Assembly: GCF_040802235.1 (NCBI RefSeq)
Contig: NC_133156.1
Location: forward strand, 185,206,351 to 185,270,350
Length of the DNA: 64,000 nt
DNA from: Manis javanica
Taxonomy: Eukaryota; Chordata; Mammalia; Pholidota; Manidae
Direction: 5' to 3'
Shown: one piece after another, positions 47,161-61,770 of the stretch
Numbering within the stretch: position 1 is the first letter of the stretch
Layout: each line of letters begins with the position of its first letter
Notes under the pieces: generated by a model
Databases searched by the model: none
What the model saw: only the letters and a program-made list of their open reading frames with translations
Told to the model about the DNA's origin: nothing
Position numbers and translations under genes: made by a program

Positions 47161-48849
47161 GCTGTGTGGTGGCAGACCACCCATGGCCAACTTACACCAC
47201 AGGATGGGAGAAGCGAGGGGCTATTGCTCAAGTAGGGAATGAGAATGGTGCAGAATGGACAGGGGAAGGGATAGTGGCAAATCTGAGTCAAGAACTTTAT
47301 CCAAGAGAAGGCATTTTCAATGCCTACATAACTCTTCCAACTCAGAATTTGAAAGCTGACCTGATATTTGAGCTTGTAAACAAACTCAGTGTCTGGGCCC
47401 ATTAATGACCATTTCTGCTGTGTTGGGGAATAAGTTTAAAGATATCTGTTAATTGAAAAAAAATCACTTCATAAAATGTAGTATGATTCCATTCATGTTT
47501 TCAAAAACAAAGTGCAGGGAGAGAAACAAAGAGAAAGAAGAGACAGAGAGACAAAGAGAATGAGAAACAGATGGAGACAGAGGCTGGGATCTGTAGAAAG
47601 GGGCAGCAAGGTAGGTCACTGTTACTAAGGGAGTGGAATGGGCTGGGTAAGGGGATGGAAGGACCCTAGACAGTTTACTCTGGATTCCTGTGCATTTTAA
47701 ATCTGTTTTTAACAGTTTTGTGGATGCATGCTTTTGTAACTTTTTAAAGAGAAAAAGTTGCTGACACATATTCTTGGCTACCACTAGGTGGTACTAGTGG
47801 CAGGACGGAGTGAAAGGCCGTTAAGCTTCCTGGGCTCATCCGTGACACTGGATTGTGTCCTATCTAAAGAGAGAAACAAATCAATTCACCAATGATTGAT
47901 AGCATATGTTCTCAGAGCTTAGAGCTCGAAGGCCCAGACTTCCCTTTTATTACCCTTTAGATATGAGATGTAGAATTTGCTATTTAATTTGTATCAAAAC
48001 ATCAAGTAAAAAAATGTTCCACATCTATCTAAATTTGGTTCACATGTTTAGAGTAATCTCAAGAAGTCCAGTTTACAAGAATATTCCGAAGCCAAATCTT
48101 AATCAGATGCATACAAGTAATTTAACTCTTCTGTGTGGTGGCACCCTTCATCTGAAGTTCCCTAATTCCACAACCAGGTCTTACCTGTAATTCTCTTGGT
48201 CAGTCACCTCTGCCATCACCTCAGTTGAAGCTGGCAGGAGACAGAGATGTTACCACTTGTCCTTTCTCTATATCCCATGATAAAGCAGGATTTATGATTT
48301 CGCTTCTGGGGGCTTTTCCCCTTTTAAGCAGGGCTTATCTCCTCTTGTATCATCAAGTGGTCTGAAGTAGCTAATGTGTTGTGCTTTGTTCTAAAACAAA
48401 ATTTCATTCCAAAACCAAGTGCCTGAGATTCCCAGTCCTGGATTTAGCACAGCCTAGTGGGATGCAGTGAAGACACTTATGTACTTTCTTCAGAATACCC
48501 ATGAGGCCAGCCTGGCACACACAAAGCTATTCAGCCCCAAAAGGTGCAAAGCCAAGAGGTGTCTGCAGTGGCTCGCTTGGCTAAGGCATGCTCCTGGTCA
48601 CAACCCTCGCTGGACCTGGCATGATTCTTCACCTTCTTACCCCCACCCGCAATTCCAGCAGGGGCAGTGTGCTGAGAGAACCTTTGGATCAAACCCAAGA
48701 AGAAAGTGACCAAGGTTACAGAGTTGTACTTGACACTCACTGAGTGGCCAGTTGAGCCACTGATTAACACCAGAGGGAGAATCAGGAACATTCCAAACCA
48801 AGGGCATTAAATATTAAATGGATATTAGCCACTATCCATCATTAATAAT
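47161..48849. other. Intergenic, no gene recognised
   Basis: A purine-rich patch (GAGA/ACAGAGAG) lies at 47,517-47,585. Nothing else supported. Confidence 0.4.
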
Positions 48850-49050
48850 ATTAAAGACTACTGTTTGAGCTCTTGCTATCTACCAAGCCCTGTGCCAAAT
48901 ACTTGATATATTCTACCTTATTTGATTTCCTCAACTACCCTGTAAATAGCATTATCTCTCCCATTTCACAGAAAGGAAAACAGAGATTAAGAAAGGTTCA
49001 AGTGACAGGTTTAGGTTTATTGATTTTCAAAGCTCGTGTTTTTAATCCTT
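48850..49050 (-). repeat. MIR- or L2-type fragment
   Basis: 'gctatctaccaagccctgtg', 'ttatttgatttcctcaacta', 'tctcccatttcacagaaagg' and 'aaacagagattaagaaagg' fit a reversed MIR tail and core. Confidence 0.5.
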
Positions 49051-51869
49051 ATCCTATCCTGAAAGTAGTAAAAGGCTCTGATTGTTCAGAGATCGCTTTA
49101 CATCCCCATTTAAGAGATGACTGAGGACTTTGACTTCTCCCCTTCACCTCTTATTTCACTAGCCTTTTCAAAGGGTAGAGAAAAGTTCAAGGCAAGAAAG
49201 TGAATGTAAAGTTACCCATGTACTTTGTACTAATATTTAAACTTACCAATACATTTTTAAAAGGCATGAACTGTGCTTTTTAATATTTGTCTCCCCTCAC
49301 TACCTCCCAGGATGATCTACCTGCAACAGTTCTTCAATCCTGTATTGCCTCTTGTTCACATCTGGGGCTAAGAAGGTTAGTGATCTTCTGTGGGTCAAGA
49401 TTATTTTTACCATCTATAAAGGATATTTTACCACAATCCTTAAAAAATTAAATGTAAATTGGTTTCCAAGTTGAAAAATGTTCACTGACCTTTTTTTAGA
49501 TGAGTCTTTTTTTATTTTAAGATAATGAATTTATTTTGAGAAAAATGAAACAAGTGTGGTTAGTTGAAAGTAGTAAACAAGTGTATACTACAATCTTCTC
49601 TGTCCCAGGAACTTGGAATCAGAGCTTATTTTCATGGTATAATTAGGCAGAGACTTCTGTGGCTTATTTTAAAAGGTTGAATTATAATCACCTTTCTTTC
49701 TTTTTTCAAAACAGTTTTGTATCTGCTACTACCAGAAGCAGAACCTGGCTCTGCTTCTCCAAATTCAACGATGTCAGGTCAGCAGGGAACAAATTTGAGA
49801 CTGTACAATTCTCATCAGCTATTAGCTGGAGACATCTTTTCATTCCCCAGGTTTAAGTTCAATTCTAAAGGGTATGTTTTCTTTTCGATATATGTGGTTA
49901 TTCCTTATTAACAGCGATGGTTGTTATGTACGAACATGCAGAAGACTCTCTACCCCTAAGATTTTCCCAAGCATGAATTTCATTTGGCCAAAGGAAACAC
50001 ATTTTTTGTTCTTTAGCTCCATCCTCCTTTGTGTTCAGCCTAATGTTGATAGTTAAATAAGACTCTAAGTGATGAAATGCCAACACAGGTGACTTCTGCA
50101 TATATCATTTAAAGGACGTGGCTTTAAAAATGGGGTCCTTTCTCCTCTGTTTAATTTTTGACCTAGTAAGCAATTGTAACCCTGTGAGGAAGGCAAGGAG
50201 ACTTTTCTGAACCGTTTTTTTTTTCTACCCAGATGCAATACAACTTGTGTCAGTGAGTGAGACATACCCAGTATTGCAGTAATGTCCTATTATGAAATGC
50301 TTGCGTCCTAGTTTATCTTCAGTTGACTTGACCAGTATCAGATACTCTGATATCATGAAGTGAAAAGCAGTTATGAAAAAAGAGCGTTTAAAATATGAAG
50401 AACACACTTTTCGAGGTGAAACAACCAGTCCTAGAAGTCTGGCTCTGCTAGCCTGAGAGGTGTGTACCAACGCCAAATAAGCCGAAATAAGAGGCAGCCT
50501 TGTTTGCAGAATCCTTAATAGGCCCCAGAGGGAAAAAGTTCAGCTCAGTGAAACAATCTTGCATAATTGTTTTCTTAGGTTCTTTATTCTATTTCACATA
50601 AATCATGATTTAGAAAAGTTGCTAAAATGTGCTGGTTGTATTCTGCCAAGACTCTGAAAATGTACATTAATGGCTTTATTCTTGTTGTATATATAGAAAT
50701 CAATAGCAGGAGTGGCATTTAGCATGTATTTCAACTCAGTAATTTCTGCATATGAAGGGCTTTACTGACATTTATAAATTCTTCACCAGAAAAGGAATGG
50801 GAAATAATACAATTAACAGTGAGGCGAAGACTCTTTCGTTTCTTCTGAAATTATTTTTAAAGATATAAACAGCTCACCCCCTTCTCTGCTGGTACCAATC
50901 TACAAAACACAGTCAACTTGTGGTTATCTTTTCATGACTGTTGGCCTCAATTCCTGGCTCAGGAAATAATATAAAGCAGTTCAACTGGTTTTGTGTTGTT
51001 TGAGAAACTAAAATGAAAATCTCGGGAGTTTTTTATTTTACCCAGAAAGAGGAAAGAGAGCAGTATATCAGAGAAAGTCATAAAGACAGTTTTCCAAATG
51101 CATGGACCTTTTAAACTTTGTACTTTCTAAAAAAAAAAACAACTGTGTGTGTATGTCTGTGTGTGTGTGTTTAATACTTTTTCAACATCTTTCTCTGGGT
51201 GCAACTGGAAACTTTAGATTTTATTCTCATCTTTCAGCTACTCTCATGTCATAATCTACTCTAGGGAATGACTGCCTAAATTACAATACCTACAAATATT
51301 CTAGTGGAAAACATCTATTTGGAAGGCTTATTTTCAGAAGTATACTGCAGTACCTCAAAGTTGAACCCCAACTCGTAAGACCAAATTCAATTTTTCTATA
51401 TTATAGTCAACAATTTCAAGGTGTTGCTTTAAATATTAGAACTCCAAAAGTACGACAGATGAGAGTCATTTGATGCTATATAAGCCAATATTGCAGTTCA
51501 TTGTGGGAAAAAAAATTACCCAGTGATAATGAATTCCATTTTTCATACTACCAAATAGTGTAGTCAAGCAGCCTCTAGCATTTATTCTTGGCTCAGAGAA
51601 GTGATTTTTTTTTAAAAAGTAAAATTGGACAAATGTATGCCCTGCTGGCTCTTGACACATACAGTCTCCTTCTGTTTTTTAAAAACATAAATCAGACTAC
51701 AGTTGTCAAATTTTTAGCTTCTGAAGAAGAAATAGCCATAGGTGTTTATTTACCAAAGTTAACCAAGTTGAAGCTGTCACAGCTAATTTTGGCTCATTCA
51801 TGGATTCTCCTACCTACTATTTGTATAATCAGAAATTACTTGGTTAAAAGAGTGAACATGCTATATTAA
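49051..51869. other. Intergenic, no gene recognised
   Basis: No coding region or clear repeat. GT-rich run at 51,143-51,172. Confidence 0.4.
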
Positions 51870-52010
51870 CTAAATAAGTCTTTATTGAGTACCCTCTATA
51901 TGCTAAGGGGTTGGGACAGAAGAGGTGATCACAAAATACTGGATGACCTTACAAGTTATAATTGAGACACAAATGTAAAAGTAAACTCACAATAAACAAA
52001 TAAATCACTT
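51870..52010 (-). repeat. L2 LINE 3' fragment
   Basis: 'tctttattgagtaccctcta', 'tatgctaaggggttgggac' and 'actcacaataaacaaataaa', the reversed L2 end. Confidence 0.6.
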
Positions 52011-55000
52011 TCCTCCTTAAGGAGAAAATCTTTTGTTTACGTTGTTTCTCTCAGTCTTTATTGTTCTTATGAAACTCCATCTTTAATCCATTTATAGGAA
52101 CAATTTGGAGTTTAGTGAGTTAGTTTAGGTCTAAAAGATTGAGGTGTTAGCATTACCAACATAATTTGTGATTGCAGGTCCTGGAAACAAATAGCTAAGA
52201 TTTTTGAGTGTCTCAATAGGACACACAAACCACTCTCCCCCAGTTATATCAATCTAAAAAGAAGCTGAAATGTTTTTATAGGTGAGGAATGAGTCTGTTC
52301 TTAAGTTGCAAACACATAGGGCTCCAACTCCAACCTTCTGGGTTCTCTTTTCTGGCATGGAAACTTCTTCCACACATTTCCAGGCTGAGCTGCTTAGTCT
52401 CATGGACACTTCATCTCCCTGTCTAGTAAAAAGGGAGGAGGGGTAATAATGCATTTACCACAGGGGTGTTGCTAAAAATTAATTAGTATTTATAATGTGC
52501 TATATTAAGATCCTCAGGTGATTCTTACTTTGAATTTATACGGCACTTGATCATTGCTGAAAAGTTTTAAAATAGTCCTTGGTTTTTCAGCTCAGGCAAA
52601 AAATAGGACAAATCTTTGTACTTCAAACAGGAGGATTAAGTGTAGGAACATTTAAGCAATTCTAGAGACAATTATTTTCCTGAAGTGAAAATATTAGCTC
52701 ATTACAAAAGCTTATTTCCTCAGCTTTAGACTACAAAGAGAGTAGCTTTCATTTATAATTGATAAAAGCCAAAGGAAGTTTTATAAAAGCCATTTTAATA
52801 CTTTACTCTGCCATCTTTGATGATGCTCTCAACTACTCACTATTGAAGGGGAATCAGTTCATCTCTTTTGCAATTATTTAATTCTAGCACTTTAAGGGAA
52901 CCCAGGAAGTCATTTGGCTGACGTTCCCTGCCTGCAATAATAGTATTGAGCACATATCCATAGCATAGCAACATCTTCATTGGATAGATGAGGAAACTGA
53001 GGCTTGGTGAGCTTCAGTAAGAGATCAGATTTATACCCAAACCATTGGGTGCCACAGCCGTTCCCTTCCCACTGCCTCAAATGGCCACCTCCAGGGAGTT
53101 ATACCTAAAGCTGTCTAGTCCTGTACAGACAGGCATTCCTTCTCCTTATAGTCCCTATCCTTTCTCTGAACTTAAAAATTAATCTAAGATATTCTACTGG
53201 AAATTTATTCCTTCCCCAGAGAACTCAGGAGCACCCCAAATCATCAGCTAATAGTTATTTTGAAGGATAGGTAGCTTAAAATCACTTTAAAAAGACACTT
53301 TCATAAATTGTTATTGAAAAAGCAAAAGCTACATATATCCTTTCTACAGAATTGATCTAGTTCACTCAGTCTTAGTAATTTCTTACACCAAATTAAAATG
53401 CATATTATCAGAGCCCTTTAAACTTTGTATTGAATACATACTAAAGGGAAGTATACTTAATTATTGAAATGTCTAAAATCCATCTTATCTTCATCCTGTC
53501 ATAAGTTACCATTTCACATCTTAGAGAAATATATTAAATAATGAACTCTAATAATATATAAATTAGATCATATGTTTAAGAGTGCTTTGAAAGGTTAAGT
53601 TTGTTATTTAAATAAGGTATTATTGGTAAAGTATTATTATAATTGTGATTATCATCTTAAATAATAATGACATATTTTCTGATGCTTTTGGACAGCAGGC
53701 AAGACAAAAGACAAAAAATTGTAGGCACCTCTGCACGGTATTACCATCTCTGAACAGTGATTATTAACCCATACAATATATGAATATGTATAAAATTTTG
53801 TTCATACAATTTACCACCACATAAATTGCATAAATCATTTTCATTGTACATTATTGGAATGATAGGGCCCTAAAGTCCGAAATATGTAAGAACATTAATA
53901 GCAATTGAGAGAGCCCTGTCTTAGGTTGATACTCATTTTTGTCCTTTTATTTTGACTCATATTCCTCTACTTAACATTCACAGACAATTAAATGGATGCA
54001 AAGACATTTTCAAACTCATATCACTGTTCTAAACTGGTAAAAATCAGAACCCAGTTATGGAGGCTCCATGAAGCTCCTGGATTGGGAATACATATTTATT
54101 GAAATATTACCAGTGAGCATAGGCCTTATGTTGTTAGTTCTATTCTTTTTATTTCTAGACAATGAACTCAGCCCTACCTTTAATGTAGATAAAGGGATAT
54201 ATAGGCCACAAGCTATCCTGCTTTATGACAGACTTAAATTAAAAACAAAATAGCACTCCCCATACACCTGGAAAAATTGACTGGAACTTAATCCCTATTC
54301 TCAGTGTCTGTTGTGGCAGGTTCAAGGGCTAAGCAGCCCTCTGGGTACCATGTCTCAGCTGTGCAGCTCCTTCTTAATCATGAGGCTCTGGCACCATTAG
54401 CAGAAAACACCCTGAGAAGCTTCCCTGAAGGGCTGAATTCAGCTTTTGTCTGCCTGGTGAAAAACATAATTCTCTAACAATTCCCCCTAGAATTTTTCCC
54501 TAGGGAGTAGCATATAACACTAAACTGATCTGATTTGAAGAATAAATTAGCTAGATGAGAAATGAAACAATGTCCCACAAACTCACTGACTGAAACATCA
54601 GTAGTTTGAGTTTTACATGCTATCAGAAATTGATTAATTGTACTCCTACAGCACTGAAATCTGTCTGTATGTTTTCAGAAAAAACATATTTAGAGACCAT
54701 TAACTATATATGCAGTTATTAAAAAGATCATGAAAACTTATTTAAGAACCTTTTTGGGAGTAATGTAAGTTATTTATGAAATTTATGATAGTCCAATATA
54801 ATGACCTACTTAAATAATTTTTTCTGACTTTTTTTTCTTTAGAGTTGAATTTTTTACACTGTTTAAGATCCAAAGAACATTTATTTACATGGAAATATTT
54901 TTAAAGGTCTTCATTTTACAAACATTATATGATCTCAGAACTTAAGCAAAAAAATAAAACAAACAACCAACAAAAAAGAAGTTAAGGGGTAAGGGGTGGA

Positions 55001-56467
55001 CAGGAATTAGAACTGATCCATTGGTCGTTCATACATTCTCCTGCTAAATCAGACAGAGGAATTTTAGGTCAACAGATAAAAAGTTATTCCAATTTCCCTT
55101 ATACATGCATGCTGATACTTTAACAAGTCCCATGGTGAGAAAGTGTTTTCAGATATCTAAACCTAATGATTAAAAAAATGGGTGGTCATTGTCTACACAG
55201 AAACACTGTACTGTTGGTATAATAAACTCAAAAACTAAATTTATGAAACAATGAAAAATAAGTAACCAGAAAGTCTGTATGAATCTATTTGAGAGAGGAA
55301 GTCTCTTGACTAATGCAAAAAGTATGGGTCTTCCCTCCCCTTCAAACACTCACTCAATTTCTAACTTATCTAGTTACATAACTGATTCTGTGACTTGTAA
55401 ACAAACATCCCCATTGCTTGACAAATCTGGATCTGTGGGTTTGTTCTGCTGTTTCCCTGTGGAGGCTGAGAGCTGCATAATGATTTATTCTTTCCCCGCC
55501 CCTGCCTTCTTTTTCTATTTGCTTCCCCCCCCTTTTTTTTGTCAAAGTAGGTTAAAAAAAAAATCAAGGGAACTAAATGTGAAAACAAACTCTGGTGCTA
55601 TAGGATTGAGGCTACCAATGTAAACACCCTAGGCACAAGGAATGAAAAATGAGAGGGTCATATTCAGATGACTCCCCACAGGGAGGCTACTAATATGTAG
55701 TACATTTCAGCATTCCCTGGACTCCTAACCATATGCTTTTGTATAAGGAAGCTTTGATTCCCCTGATTTCCCACGCATGAAACTCTTACAGCTTCAAAGA
55801 GAACTCTGCATGCAAAAGATGCATGGGGGTGTAGTTCAGAAGGAAAATGAGGCTAGTAGGCACAATGTGGGTGAATTAACATTTGAGTCTCTCCTTTAAT
55901 TTCAGTGCTATCTTTTAGTGGTGTGCCCCAGTTATCACATTGACTGTTAGACATTGGCAAATTAGAAACTATTTTGGTGATTAGACCTAATCAATTATCT
56001 GAAATTAAAACACACCTAATTCCACCATAGAGAAGATTCCAGATTGGCTGTTAGGTTGTGGATTTTATTTATTTTTGACAGTGTAGATTAAGGACAATTT
56101 ATACTATGGCATGTACTTACTGGCACTTTGTGTTGCCAATTGAATCTTTGGGGAACATTTTCATTACATAATAATTTAAGGCAGATAAAATAAATGTGAA
56201 TAATTTAAGCATTCAGGGTTTATAAAAATCTAGAAAATTATGTGTTCTCAAGTGAAAGAAAACAACAGTCTTTACATATCTTGAACAATTACATGAAATT
56301 TTAACTAATTCTCCTTTTGTGTTTGCTATTTTAGAAGACCTTTATTTCTAAATAGTTTTCAATCCATTTATCACCTATTCTTCTATCAGTCAGGGCACTG
56401 TAAGTTATTTCTATGCCAAAGAACTCTGAGAACATTAGAATCTAATCTACTGTGGGCTTTCTTCTTT
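52011..56467. other. Intergenic, AT-rich, mostly featureless
   Basis: Only a likely reversed MIR piece at about 52,965-53,045 ('gatagatgaggaaactgagg') was seen. No gene, RNA gene or CpG island. Confidence 0.4.
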
Positions 56468-56613
56468 AAAAAAGCCCCTGTAAGTGAGTGCAAAGTTTTT
56501 GTATCCTGTAAAAATTAAGTTGGTATTAATCTGAACCAGACTGTGAACTATGTGGTATTTATGGGTAAATAAAAATGCAAGTATTACTGTAAAAAAAAAA
56601 AGCCCCTGTAAGT
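56468..56613 (+). mobile_element. 110-bp processed retrocopy with 18-bp target-site duplications
   Basis: aaaaaagcccctgtaagt at 56468-56485 is repeated exactly at 56596-56613. Between them lie about 105 bp ending in AATAAA (56569-56574 region) and, about 16 bp later, an A-run that merges with the right copy. The implied nick site TTTT/AA on the bottom strand fits the L1 endonuclease. So this is the 5'-truncated copy of some mRNA's 3' end. The source transcript was not recognised. Confidence 0.75.
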
Positions 56614-59600
56614 ACTTTATTAGCTGCATCGGGGCAGAAATCAGGATCTTTTGAAATTAAAAAAGGCTTCTTGGAATTTGGTCTTGGATCTGGTCTTTTT
56701 CCCTGGAGTATAAGCAATTTGTGATTAAAGGGTTTTTGATCATCTTTTTATAAGAAGTTTATTCCTTCCCCTTTAAAAATCACTTACTTTGTCCTGGGAA
56801 CCCCCTAGTTTTATTTATTATTATTTTTTCACTTCTATCTCTTAAATAAGAAGGCCCAATTCTCTTTGACTTTGATTCATGTAATCCAAGTTGAAATGAA
56901 AGCGGCAGGACCCAGTTCTGTAGCCAGCAGACCAAAATGAGGTTCTGAAGTGAAAGTTGCTGAACCCAAGAAATTAAGAGGAACCTCTGTGTTCCTCTCA
57001 GTAGCTGCAGTTGGAGCTTGTCTGGTTTTGCTCTGGCAAGTTTCCTAAGGTCTGGTAGAAACAATAGAAGCATAGAGCTGTAGAGCTGGAAGGGTTCATC
57101 TATTCAAAATCCCTCAAGTGAGAGATGAGAAAATGCATCCCAGTCAGGGATTGTAATTTGGAGAAGTACTTTTGTTTTTTATTTTTATTCCTTTTTAAAA
57201 AGTCATTTTTAATTCAAGTTCATATTAAAAATATTTATATCCTACTAATGGACAGGGATCTCAAGGTCAGTTTTGATTGCTCTGTCCACACAGTGGAGGA
57301 ACTGAAGGGAAGGACTAGTTTTGCTCCCTTGAAAAGAGTGAGAAAATGCACAGCAAAACTTGACAAAATTGAAGGATCTGGATCTGATGCAACGATCTCC
57401 ATATTAGGAAAACAAACTATCTGATCTATTTTACATAACCACAAACTCCAAGTATGAAATATAACAATGAAGCAGTATTATGGAGGACTACATGTTCAAG
57501 CAATGGAACCACAATTGAGTTTTCAAAAAAAAAGTTTAAAAATTCACTTTCTTATTCTGCATATCTGCTTCCTGTGTGTTTTGGAGACACATTTATTTAC
57601 TGTATAAACAAAGTTGTAATTTTTAAAAAGTTCACTCATAATTATCTAATGAGTAGAAACAGTAGTTAAGAAAATAGTGAAAACAATTATATTTCTGCTA
57701 TTTCTACACAATGGCCCAAAACATTCCAAGTAGAAAAAGTTGGTCTGTGTGGTCATGAATGTCCCTGAATATCTCCATATTTGATTGTTTTTACAAACTC
57801 AAAAATATTGGTTCATTGTCTTTCCTCTCATCCCAACTTCTGGGCTTCCTGTCTGACAGACTAATGGCCCAAGTCATTGGTAGCTTTATTATGGCCCTCA
57901 GGAACTGTTTTTTTTAATGGAGGAAACTGGCTTTTATTAAAATATGGTTTTTAGGCTTAGGGTTAGGTACCTAGAACCATTGTTACCAGAGCTCTCCAAA
58001 CCCTGTTATGTGAACACAAGAGTTGGTGACGGAAAGGGTTAAAAAACAACATGACACTATTTTTATTTTTAAAAGAAAATTAAATATATAAGGGATAATG
58101 CCAATGTGCTTGCATATGCATGTGCGCGCACACACACACACAAATGCCACAGTTACACACCAAAGAGCAATATCACATAGTGGTGAAAAGCTTGAGTTTT
58201 GAAGTCACACAGACTTGGGTCTTCTAGTCCCCTCACTTAATCTGCTTTCTTCTCAGTTTCACAGAATGATTTCCAGTCAACTGAGAAGACTTAAAAATAT
58301 GACACAGGCTTCAAAATACTTAAAACTGTATCTTTATAAACTAGTCATACTTATTCCCATGCTCTTCCAGCTATTCCTGTGATTCTTCACACCCCACTGA
58401 CTGCCAAGATCAGATCCCTCAAAGCTTCTCCAATAGTACTGGGTACTGAAGCACTCCATAAGGATTCACAGTTCTTAAACTCAGTGTTTATAATGCCTCA
58501 TCCTTCCGCCCACCACTATTCAAACACCCTGCAGACACTGCCTGTCCAATGCCCATTTACTGTCAAAAGAATATGTGTATCTCAACCACTCGCTGATTTG
58601 AGTCTTCTAAGAGTCCTCTCCTGATTCGACTCCATGAGTCCTTACCTTTGAACACACACCCTTTGAACACCAGGATCTCCTTGTTAGGGGCCTCCAAAGA
58701 CCAGTTTAAAATCACAGAACATGTAGAATTCACTGAGGAAAACTTACTTACCAAACATTTCATCCTTACTCAGAAATATACAATTTATAATTAGAATATT
58801 TTCTTAGAAATATAACCAGCTTCCTCATTATGATAAAGTGCATAAAATGTACCTACACTGCAATTTCCAGCTGTGACCTTTAGAATTTTTGCCCTTGTAC
58901 AATTTGTTAATTATGCAGAACAAGTTCTATTTACAATACTGTAAATTCTGTATATACAATTTTTCAAAAAAGCAAATTATTTAAAAAGGCGTAATGATTA
59001 ATTTTAATGATACAGTCTTGAATATGCAGGCATGGCTCATTTACTGAATATTCACAATTTACAACATCATGTCTTATATATTTATTTCCACAAGTATTTC
59101 TTCAAAATATGCTTTTTTGGTAACTCATTTTCTGGAAGAACAGCATTATAAAGAATATGCTAGTGAACATTTTAAGTTCTGTTCCAACAAGTTTGCCCTG
59201 AAAAAACAATTTTCTATGATAATTTTACAAGGAAAACTGATATAATCACTTAATTCTTTTTTGTTAAAGATGTTTATAATTTAGAACACTGCACAAGGAA
59301 CAACCCATTCCAGCAGCAAAAGAGAGTAAGAACTACCCAGAATGGAGCTTAGCTTTGTAACTATATTTAGTTATGATGTTACCTTTGTTGAAACAAAATG
59401 TTTTAATGTACCTAGAATATAGATGTAGAGGAACTGTGCTGCAGTTATCTTTATGTACAAATAATAGGCTAGTTTAATTTTCTATCAGTTACCTTACTTA
59501 GAGTACCCTGGAGAGAAAGAAAAATCTGATATAAATTTTGTGTAATATTGTGAATAGTGTATGTATTTGGATGGAGCCAATGTGCATCACAAACATGTCA

Positions 59601-60869
59601 TAACTATATACATTATATAGGCTATGTATTCAGTGGGTACAAAATTATAACATAATAATACACAGGTGACCCTAACTCATATTACATTTCAGAAGACAAT
59701 ATCTTCAGCTGTTTTTCCATTTCTGAAAAAATTTTAGTTGTATATGTACTTCATTATGCAGCCTTAATACAGATTTGCATACATTACTTGCCTGTTCATC
59801 GAAGAATATGATTGACAGATTAATTTTTGCTTATTTTTAAGGTCAAAAGGAGGTTTTTAATTAATCATATTAACTATCTGATAGAAAAGAGAGTAAATAG
59901 CCACTGTCAAATTAGCCTTAATTAATCCATACTTTGTAAGTAAAGAGTGGTTGGTAATTTAATATATTTTTTTACCTTCCAATCTAACCATTGACTATAT
60001 ATACAATGCTCAGCATAGAAGAGAGGTTAATAATATGAGAAAATAGTTCTTAATTAACTAGAAGAATATTTACATATTTAAGGGTAGGAACTCTTTAGTT
60101 GTCATCCACGTGTTATATTTTCTTCCATATACAGAATGAGAAAACAAACTTTAAAAATGTCACAAACAGAAACAACAGTCAAAGTATAAGCTTGAGGGAA
60201 ATAATCCTAATACATGATAAGGAGGTCATATCCTTTATATACAAAAGCAGTAAGGAATGTTATTTTTAGATGGAATATAAAACTGAAACCTTGACCTTTA
60301 CTTATTAAAGATCTCTTAAGAATCTCTGGGAGATGACAGGGTTAATAGTTTTTCCCTTACTACATTCTCTTTACATTTTAAAATTCCTCTATAATGTCCT
60401 GATTGCTACTTGAAATCTATATTAATGCTGTGGGTGAAATGTAGAAATTGGATTATAATAAAAAAATAAAAATCATTAGTGAAAACAAAGTAAATTAACA
60501 ACTCTGTGCAGCTGCTAAAAATATTTTTATAAATTAAAAATTTTCTGTTGTTTGTTGTATATTGTTTGATGCTTAAAAAGCTAAACATTTTAATATAGAA
60601 TATATGCATTTTTGTCAGTAAAAGTACTTATAATATTTTAAAAGTTTTTCATTTTTAAGTCTCTTTCTCTAATACAGACGCACATTTTTTCTGACATTAG
60701 CAAATTTTCATTTGTTCAAATATATTTTCTGATTTTTTCTTTAATGTCCATGATATGTTTGTTCAAATGTATATCTAAGGGCACCTAAGATTGTTTCAAA
60801 TTGTTGTACTTTAAATTTGCTTACCCTCATAATAAACAAATATTATATTAGTGGTTAGTGATGAATATT
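56614..60869. other. Intergenic, AT-rich, no gene recognised
   Basis: At about 57,063-57,165 'agagctgtagagctggaagg' and 'aagtgagagatgagaaaatg' resemble an ancient mammalian repeat of unsure family. A CA run with a CGCG edge lies at 58,122-58,142. Nothing else supported. Confidence 0.4.
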
Positions 60870-60892
60870 TTCAGGTAAAGGATGGGGATGGG

Positions 60893-61064
60893 TGCTGCCC
60901 AACAGATGTCTAATATGGTAGATACTGGGCATGCAGCTTTCAAACACTTGAAATGTAGCTAACAAAACATAAGAACTGAATTTTAATTTTATTCAATTTT
61001 AATTAATTTAAATTTAAATAGCCACAATGGCTTGTGACTACCATATTAGATAGTGCAGACTTAG
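60893..61064 (+). mobile_element. hAT-type MITE
   Basis: Inverted ends 'gtctaatatggta' at about 60,908 and 'taccatattaga' at about 61,040. The interior has 'aacacttgaaatgtagcta' and 'taaatttaaatagccacaat'. It is a short palindrome-like DNA transposon remnant. Confidence 0.6.
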
Positions 61065-61459
61065 ACTTTAGTAACTTTACAAAAGTCACACTGAAATGGA
61101 TTGGAGCCAGAGGTGGGATTAGAACTAGGATCTCACTCTAGTCTTGCAAGTGTGGAGTACACGCAGATATTTCTAAGTGTATCAGTGAGTTAACAAGTAT
61201 GATAAACAGGTCTTCTCTGGTGTCATAATTTGTTTTACATTTAAATCATTTTCTGTATGTATAGGAAAATGCTGTTTATATAAATGCTATAAGGTAAATA
61301 CTCTCAGTAAACAAGTGGAAATACTATCAAAGTCCAAATAAATGGCTTTTTCTTGGTACTCACTTTTATGTGCAAGAGACTAAAGAAACAAATGAGACTT
61401 CTAATTCAGAAAAACTATTTCAAGACACATAATCTAGGGTATTTCAATGGATATATATG

Positions 61460-61770
61460 GATGTCGACCAACTGCCTGCATGTCTGCATCCCTCTTGGTC
61501 CTCTTTCACCACACTGCTGGACCACCCTTCATCTTGAACTCTTCTTCGGCTTCCTGGGCATTCTTACAGGGTTTCCTGCCCTTCTGCCTAGTCTATTATC
61601 TTTTCTTTCACTTCTTTTTCCTTCTGCCCCTTAAATGTAGATTTTCCCTTTGGTTTTGCCTTTGGTCTGCTCCATCACTTCTGTGCTCTTTGATTTCTGT
61701 ACTCTATCTCATGGTTTCCACTGTCACCTTTATCCAGACAGCTACTCCATTGTAATGTACTTACCCTATG
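61460..61770 (+). repeat. Probable L2-type LINE ORF fragment
   Basis: 'cttgaactcttcttcggctt', 'ccccttaaatgtagattttc' and 'catggtttccactgtcacct' follow the order of L2 ORF2 3' sequence. Strongly diverged. Confidence 0.45.

Noticed and set aside
49683-49760. Acceptor-like site (pyrimidine tract plus AAAACAG) before an open stretch
   Set aside because: No matching donor, no coding signature, and no neighbouring exon.
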